Shown here piece by piece: positions 5,557 through 6,065 of a DNA stretch of 6,065 nt. The DNA is from Candidatus Poseidoniales archaeon (lineage in GTDB: Archaea > Thermoplasmatota > Poseidoniia > Poseidoniales > Poseidoniaceae), in contig QQSA01000117.1 of assembly GCA_003602535.1 (NCBI GenBank), positions 1-6,065 on the forward strand, given 5' to 3'. A model generated the notes under the pieces. That model did not search any database and was not told the origin of the DNA. It saw nothing but the letters and a program-made list of their open reading frames with translations. The position numbers and the translations under genes are program-made. Numbering within the stretch: position 1 is the stretch's first letter; each line of letters begins with the position of its first letter.

Positions 5557-6065
5557 ATGAGAAGAACTCGCGTGGTGGCCACAGTAGGTCCTGCTTCATG
5601 GGATTCAGAAAATCTAGCAGCATTATTTGATGCAGGAGCAGATGTTTTTCGACTCAATTATTCACACGGTGAGCCTGAACAAAAGAGTGAACTTTACGAT
5701 AGAATAAGGGCTCTAGAAAGTGGTGATCGCACCACATGCATTCTTGCAGACTTACCCGGCCCTAAACTAAGATTAGGTCAATTTGATGGAATAAGAGTCC
5801 TCAGAGATGGAGAAACCATACGACTACTCTGTGGATTGAAAAGTCATAATGGACCCGAATTACCAGTGGAATATGCAGGCTTATCCGCTGAATTGAAGGT
5901 AGGTGATTCCATATTATTAGCCGACGGATTGATTCGACTATCAGTGATAAAATCAAGTGGTGAGAAATCATCATTTGTGGATTGTATGGTCGAAGACGGA
6001 GGTCCATTGACAAGTCGTAAAGGAATAAATGTCCCCGGCACTACTGTAGATTTACCAGCCATTGG
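5557..6065 (+). CDS. pyk: Pyruvate kinase (partial, C-terminus beyond right edge)
   Basis: Hand translation from the ATG at 5557 gives 169 codons and runs off the window. Pyruvate kinase transfers phosphate from phosphoenolpyruvate to ADP at the end of glycolysis, in the cytoplasm. The N-terminal barrel opens with RTRVVATVGPAS (3-14), followed by RLNYSHG (32-38), holding the catalytic Arg32 and the potassium ligands Asn34 and Ser36 (Tyr35 replaces the usual Phe), and DLPGPKLRLG (65-74) with Asp65. Residues from about 70 to 165 form the lid domain, closing with SRKGINVPG (153-161). Spacing matches the short bacterial/archaeal form with no N-terminal extension. An in-frame stop at 5530-5532 and no intervening start codon make the ATG secure. 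The gene lies 54 nt after the DUF74 membrane protein, on the same strand. The remaining barrel and allosteric C-terminal domain, roughly 300 residues, lie outside. Confidence 0.95.
   Translation, partial: MRRTRVVATVGPASWDSENLAALFDAGADVFRLNYSHGEPEQKSELYDRIRALESGDRTTCILADLPGPKLRLGQFDGIRVLRDGETIRLLCGLKSHNGPELPVEYAGLSAELKVGDSILLADGLIRLSVIKSSGEKSSFVDCMVEDGGPLTSRKGINVPGTTVDLPAI

Noticed and set aside
5801..6062. Two minus-strand open frames at the right end
   Set aside because: They are antisense to the lid domain of pyruvate kinase, which is certain from its motifs.
1..6065. CRISPR array, insertion sequence, integrase, attachment site or toxin-antitoxin pair
   Set aside because: No regularly spaced repeats, transposase-like frame or terminal inverted repeats were seen. 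The tRNA-Thr 3' end has no visible partial duplicate in the window, so no integrated element boundary is supported.

Overview
The window looks like a chromosomal segment of an archaeon, most likely an uncultured marine Thermoplasmatota of the Marine Group II/Poseidoniales type. Direct support: the phenylalanyl-tRNA synthetase alpha subunit is the archaeal/eukaryal form (about 486 aa, with the LLRTHTT segment and a long insertion before motif 2), the intergenic regions carry TATA-like boxes, and ribosome-binding sites match the archaeal/bacterial 16S tail (GGTGAT). The family-level placement is an inference from the gene mix (archaeal PheS beside folD and a classical pyruvate kinase) and was not tested by any search. 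No mobile element, CRISPR array or phage gene is visible; coding density is very high.

Layout. Positions 1-2229, minus strand, read right to left: a class I/II PLP-dependent aminotransferase (952-2229), a small two-helix membrane protein with a C-terminal zinc ribbon (570-947, 4 nt after the aminotransferase), then the N-terminal two thirds of folD (518 to the left edge), which may have its own promoter. Position 2304-2379, plus strand: a complete tRNA-Thr(UGU) with encoded CCA. Positions 2512 to the right edge, plus strand: pheS, a four-helix membrane protein (3977-4624), a stand-alone YbjQ/DUF74 protein (4626-4955), a membrane-anchored YbjQ/DUF74 paralogue with a TTG start (4960-5502), and the first 169 codons of pyruvate kinase (5557-6065). 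The two partial end genes were translated by hand from the sequence.

How the parts relate. The minus-strand genes are tightly packed and probably co-transcribed, but aminotransferase, zinc-ribbon protein and FolD do not form an obvious single pathway beyond amino-acid and one-carbon metabolism. On the plus strand, pheS to the second DUF74 gene have gaps of 4, 1 and 4 nt, so they look like one transcription unit; pheT is not next to pheS. The least described part is the three-gene insert between two housekeeping genes (pheS and pyk): an unknown membrane protein, a soluble DUF74 protein and a membrane-tethered DUF74 protein. A joint function for these at the membrane is a reasonable hypothesis, not something the sequence proves. 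At three gene junctions the Shine-Dalgarno-like sequence contains the upstream gene's stop codon, at a fixed 3-nt distance from the next start, which suggests translational coupling.
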